Origin: UBA8904 sp035448625
GTDB taxonomy: Bacteria; Desulfobacterota; Syntrophia; Syntrophales; Smithellaceae
Assembly: GCA_035448625.1 (NCBI GenBank)
Contig: DAOTJI010000093.1
Coordinates: 1-8,484 of the forward strand
Direction: 5' to 3'
Length of the DNA stretch: 8,484 nucleotides
A program made the translations under genes and the position numbers. Within the stretch, counting starts at the first letter, position 1. Every line of letters begins with the position of its first letter. Below the pieces are notes generated by a model, which saw only the letters and a list, made by a program, of their open reading frames with translations, did not search any database and had not been told where the DNA came from. Shown here in pieces: positions 5,995 to 8,484 of this stretch.

Positions 5995-7351
5995 AGGTCA
6001 GCAATCTGGCTGGAATCGCCTCCGGTCCCTTGATGTCTTCATAGGTTTCCCTGCGGCGGATGATCTCGGCCTGGCCGTCATGAAGCATCACAACCGCCGG
6101 GCGGGGATAGATAAACTGCATGGATTGTGTAAAATTGTAGGCGCCCACTTTGTGGATGGTGAGGATGTCGCCGGCCTGCACCGCCGGAAGGCGCACCGAT
6201 TTTCTGAGGACGTCGATTTGCATGCAAAGGGCGCCATAGACATCGACTTCTTCCGTCGTTTGGGCGGAGTCCCGGTCGGAGGATATTTCATAGCGATAAT
6301 ACGCGGAAACCGGCAGGAGATGAATGCCTGCGTCCACAATGACCGCCCGGTTGCCGTTTTGCATTTCCTTAACGGAAACCACTTTCGTCAGCAGGTGCAT
6401 GCCTTCATCCACCACGGAGCGGCCGGGTTCCAGAATCAGCCGCGGCGCATTTTTAAAGGAGCGCAATTTTCCGTTGAGGACGGAACAGACCGTCTCGGCG
6501 TACTGCTCGATCGGCGGAGCGATGGTGTAGCCCGGCATGAGCTGCGTGTGCAGGCTGTTGCCGGAAGGGTATCCGCCGCCGATGTCCAGATACTCCACTT
6601 CTCTTCCCAGTTCTTTTTTAATATTGAGCGACAGGTCGGTCAGGTTCTCCATGACGCGGCGGTAGATGCCCAGATCGATGATATAGGTTCCCGCGTGGCA
6701 GTGCAGGCCGGAAAGCTGCAAATACCGGTGTTTCTGAATCTGCCGGCAAGCCTCCAAAGCCTCCCCCCGTTCGTAGCTGAAACCGAATTTATCCCACGCC
6801 GGATAGTTGAGCTGCATGTTGACGCGAACACCGATGTTGACCTTGCGGCCGATGGAAGCCGCCACTTCCGCGGCCACCTTCAGTTCATCGAAAGAATCCA
6901 GATGGACCGACGCGCCGTCCAGAAAGGCTCTTTTCATTTCCTCCGGCTTCTTGTAAGGGCCGTTGAAAAGGATCATCGGTCCGGCGATGCCCAGCCTTCG
7001 GGCGATTTCATATTCAAACCCGGAGACCACCTCGGCCCATGCCCCTTCCGAATGAAACAGGGCGCAGATGCCGCCGAGATAGTTGGTCTTGTAAGAGTAG
7101 GCGATGACGGTCCGGGGGTAGCGCCTCGTAAAGACTTGCGCCACTTCGCGATAACTGCGCCTGAGCGTGCTTTCGGACACGACATACAGGGGAGACCCGT
7201 ACCGATCGGTCAGGTCGCGGACGGACAGGCTCTCCAATGCTTTGACGGAAGGCGTTTTCATGTGTTCGCTTTTGAACTTGACGGTGTCGCCGAAAGAAAC
7301 CTTTTTGATGACCGGCCGGATATAAGGTTGTTTGCCCTTATGTTTGATCAT
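5972..7351 (-). CDS. Fold-III PLP-dependent decarboxylase (LysA/BtrK-like)
   Basis: This 459-residue protein has the alanine-racemase-fold decarboxylase pattern: PLP lysine Lys88 in AYSYKTN, KFG (188-190), GLHCHAGT with cofactor-stacking His219, the phosphate-binding glycine loop DIGGGYP (256-262), EPGRSVV (308-314), the C-terminal catalytic Cys376 and Asp380 in GALCMQID, and GAYNFTQSMQF (402-412). In diaminopimelate decarboxylase the cysteine motif reads CESxD; here the Glu is replaced by Met, so meso-diaminopimelate is probably not the substrate. The ending resembles decarboxylases of amino acids activated on carriers, such as butirosin BtrK (family resemblance from memory). A 30-50 residue N-terminal extension precedes the usual domain start. 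The ATG is preceded by GGAG nine bases upstream and overlaps the end of the upstream gene by 14 bases, so it is co-translated with the ATP-grasp-like gene. Substrate unknown. Confidence 0.88.
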   Translation of the reverse strand: MIKHKGKQPYIRPVIKKVSFGDTVKFKSEHMKTPSVKALESLSVRDLTDRYGSPLYVVSESTLRRSYREVAQVFTRRYPRTVIAYSYKTNYLGGICALFHSEGAWAEVVSGFEYEIARRLGIAGPMILFNGPYKKPEEMKRAFLDGASVHLDSFDELKVAAEVAASIGRKVNIGVRVNMQLNYPAWDKFGFSYERGEALEACRQIQKHRYLQLSGLHCHAGTYIIDLGIYRRVMENLTDLSLNIKKELGREVEYLDIGGGYPSGNSLHTQLMPGYTIAPPIEQYAETVCSVLNGKLRSFKNAPRLILEPGRSVVDEGMHLLTKVVSVKEMQNGNRAVIVDAGIHLLPVSAYYRYEISSDRDSAQTTEEVDVYGALCMQIDVLRKSVRLPAVQAGDILTIHKVGAYNFTQSMQFIYPRPAVVMLHDGQAEIIRRRETYEDIKGPEAIPARLLTYAPKTKR

Positions 7352-8285
7352 AGGTCATTTCTCCGTTCAGGGAAATATCCCCAAAATGATTCAAATCGGT
7401 AACCAGGTCTATGGAGGATCGAATCCATACCTTGCCGGGTAAGGTCTGCGCAACGCCCCTGATTTTTTTCTTTTGGATCAGATGGATCAGGACCGCCGGC
7501 AGATTCGCCCCGGCCCCTCGCGCAAGGCCAATCCAATCGGGAAAAGTTGAATGGAAACCGGAGAGGAATTGTTCTCCCTGCCGGTTTCTTGCAATATCGA
7601 TGGTCAGGGCCCCCTGCCAGGCCGTGCTCCGGACCATTTCTTCGGCTATGTCAAGAAATTCATGGTTGTCCACCGTCAACGCCATCCAGGTGCCGCCGTA
7701 GCGGGAAATCAACAGTTTCCTGACGGATGCGATGGCGACGATTCGGCTACGGCAATCGGCGACGACGGCAACCGAGAAGTAGTCCGGAGCTATGGCGGCG
7801 TTCGGTGCCGTCTGCTCGGAAACAGGATTTTTGATAAGCGCCGGAGGCAGAACGGGCGGATCATTCTGTTCATCTTTTTCATCGGCGTCCTTTTGCTTTC
7901 CCAACTGACGGTACAACTCGCTTTGCAGCTCCCGCAGTGATTTACCGAAAGGAAGGAGCGTGGCAATGCCCGCGGCGCGCAATTGCGGCTCCATATCGAT
8001 GAAAAGCTCCATTTCCTCATCCACGGCGGGAATCAGCGCATCCAGGCCTTTCTGCTTTTTAATAAGCGTGATTCTTTTCAAAAACGCCATCCGGTCCGTT
8101 TTGGGCGGCGGCATGACATACGCCCGGTGCATCAGGCCTGCATGAAACAATCCCGCGTCCAGCGGCTGATAAGCCAGCCCGATCAACTGATCATGGCTCG
8201 CTTTTACGGCCGACAAACATTGAAGAACGCCGAATCCCGCTTCGGGTTCGCCGGCCGTGTTTAATCCCGTCACGGCGATAATCAC
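7338..8285 (-). CDS. Degenerate ATP-grasp-like protein (probable pseudo-ligase)
   Basis: This 315-residue product starts with the preATP-grasp fold (MIIAVTGLNTAGEPEAGFGV, then DALIPAVDEEMELF at 82-95 and GIATLLPFGKSLREL at 106-120) and ends with the ATP-grasp C-terminal region (VADCRSRIVAIASVRK, TAWQGALTIDIARN, FPDWIGLARGAGANLP). The middle is replaced by a short acidic, Pro-rich linker (about 130-168), where active enzymes have the subdomain with the ATP-binding lysine. The metal-binding E-x-N-P-R of active relatives reads G-F-H-S-T (243-247). It should therefore not bind ATP-Mg normally, and is more likely a partner or scaffold of the upstream ATP-grasp enzyme. The start is GTG, fixed by GGAGG (8293-8297) seven bases upstream and a four-base GTGA overlap with the upstream stop. 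The degeneracy is visible; the partner role is inference. Confidence 0.8.
   Translation of the reverse strand: MIIAVTGLNTAGEPEAGFGVLQCLSAVKASHDQLIGLAYQPLDAGLFHAGLMHRAYVMPPPKTDRMAFLKRITLIKKQKGLDALIPAVDEEMELFIDMEPQLRAAGIATLLPFGKSLRELQSELYRQLGKQKDADEKDEQNDPPVLPPALIKNPVSEQTAPNAAIAPDYFSVAVVADCRSRIVAIASVRKLLISRYGGTWMALTVDNHEFLDIAEEMVRSTAWQGALTIDIARNRQGEQFLSGFHSTFPDWIGLARGAGANLPAVLIHLIQKKKIRGVAQTLPGKVWIRSSIDLVTDLNHFGDISLNGEMTYDQT
7782..7898 (-). other. Low-complexity acidic/proline linker replacing the ATP-binding subdomain
   Basis: Residues ~130-168 of the degenerate ATP-grasp protein run from a charged segment (KQKDADEKDEQND) into PPVLPPALIKNP. The segment is rich in Asp, Glu, Lys, Gln and Pro and has no hydrophobic core pattern. 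It occupies the place where relatives carry a folded domain of some 80 residues, so it reads as a flexible tether joining two conserved ends. Confidence 0.65.
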
Positions 8286-8484
8286 AGGCGCACCTCCCCG
8301 GAAACGGTCAGTTCCATAAACTGCCTCACGTCCAGCAGGGCGTCGGAAACGGTGCGGACAAACAGCTTGCCCACTTGATAGGAGGTCAAGGGCCGCACGG
8401 CCATGTCGCAGGCAAGTTTTACAGTCAGCAGCGGAAGATTCTGCCCCGCGGCGGCGGCAAGATAGAGCCAGGAGGGAAAGCGGC
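8282..8484 (-). CDS. ATP-grasp enzyme, C-terminal end (partial, cut by window edge)
   Basis: The last 66 codons of a reading frame run in from beyond the window edge and stop at TGA (8284-8282). The peptide begins RFPSWLYLAAAAGQNLP, which is the end of the ATP-grasp E-x-N-P-R-F-P-x-W motif and the conserved A-G-x-N-L-P helix. It then continues to GKLFVRTVSDALLDVRQF and ends ELTVSGEVRL. It aligns throughout with the C-terminus of the following gene (TFPDWIGLARGAGANLP ... GKVWIRSSIDLVTDL), so the two are paralogues. Unlike that gene it keeps the Arg before FP, consistent with an active ligase. It would form an acyl-phosphate and join a carboxylate to an amine or thiol; the substrate cannot be told. 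Its stop overlaps the next start by four bases. Confidence 0.82.
   Translation of the reverse strand, partial: RFPSWLYLAAAAGQNLPLLTVKLACDMAVRPLTSYQVGKLFVRTVSDALLDVRQFMELTVSGEVRL

Noticed and set aside
5933..7402. 489-residue open frame on the + strand opposite the PLP decarboxylase
   Set aside because: It is a mirror of the well-supported decarboxylase gene. Its translation has no recognisable motif, and GC-rich codon third positions readily produce such antisense frames.

Overview
The window carries protein-coding genes only; no RNA gene, insertion sequence, CRISPR array or origin was recognised. GC-rich codon use, dense gene packing and protein flavour (retinol-saturase-like flavoenzyme, ferritin-like protein, dvUT-type urea transporter, ATP-grasp enzymes) suggest a free-living anaerobic Gram-negative bacterium, perhaps Desulfobacterota (former Deltaproteobacteria). 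This taxonomic guess is inference from gene content, not from a marker gene.

The genes form two convergent blocks. On the + strand (14-3850) lie a short-chain dehydrogenase resembling the RDH10/DHRS3 (SDR16C) group, a small membrane-anchored protein of unknown function, a FAD oxidoreductase of the phytoene desaturase/retinol saturase family with an apparent Sec signal peptide, and, after a 133-base gap holding a strong hairpin, a ferritin/rubrerythrin-like four-helix protein. The first three look like a small lipid/isoprenoid redox set working at the membrane or in the envelope. The ferritin-like gene may be separately expressed.

On the - strand (8484 down to 4078) is a tight operon whose reading frames all overlap: the C-terminal end of an ATP-grasp enzyme (cut by the window edge), a second ATP-grasp-like protein that lacks the central ATP-binding subdomain and the usual metal-binding residues, a fold-III PLP-dependent decarboxylase related to diaminopimelate decarboxylase but with a changed substrate-binding motif, and a 638-residue protein that fuses a complete urea-transporter domain to a complete sirtuin (Sir2) deacylase domain.

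The - strand operon is the most unusual part. Ligase plus pseudo-ligase plus decarboxylase suggests ATP-dependent attachment of an amino acid to a carrier, peptide or small molecule, followed by decarboxylation. The transporter-sirtuin fusion suggests small-amide transport coupled to NAD-dependent deacylation. That pathway is inference. The domain identities and the fusion are read directly from the sequence. The convergent gap 3851-4077 shows no convincing gene or classical terminator.
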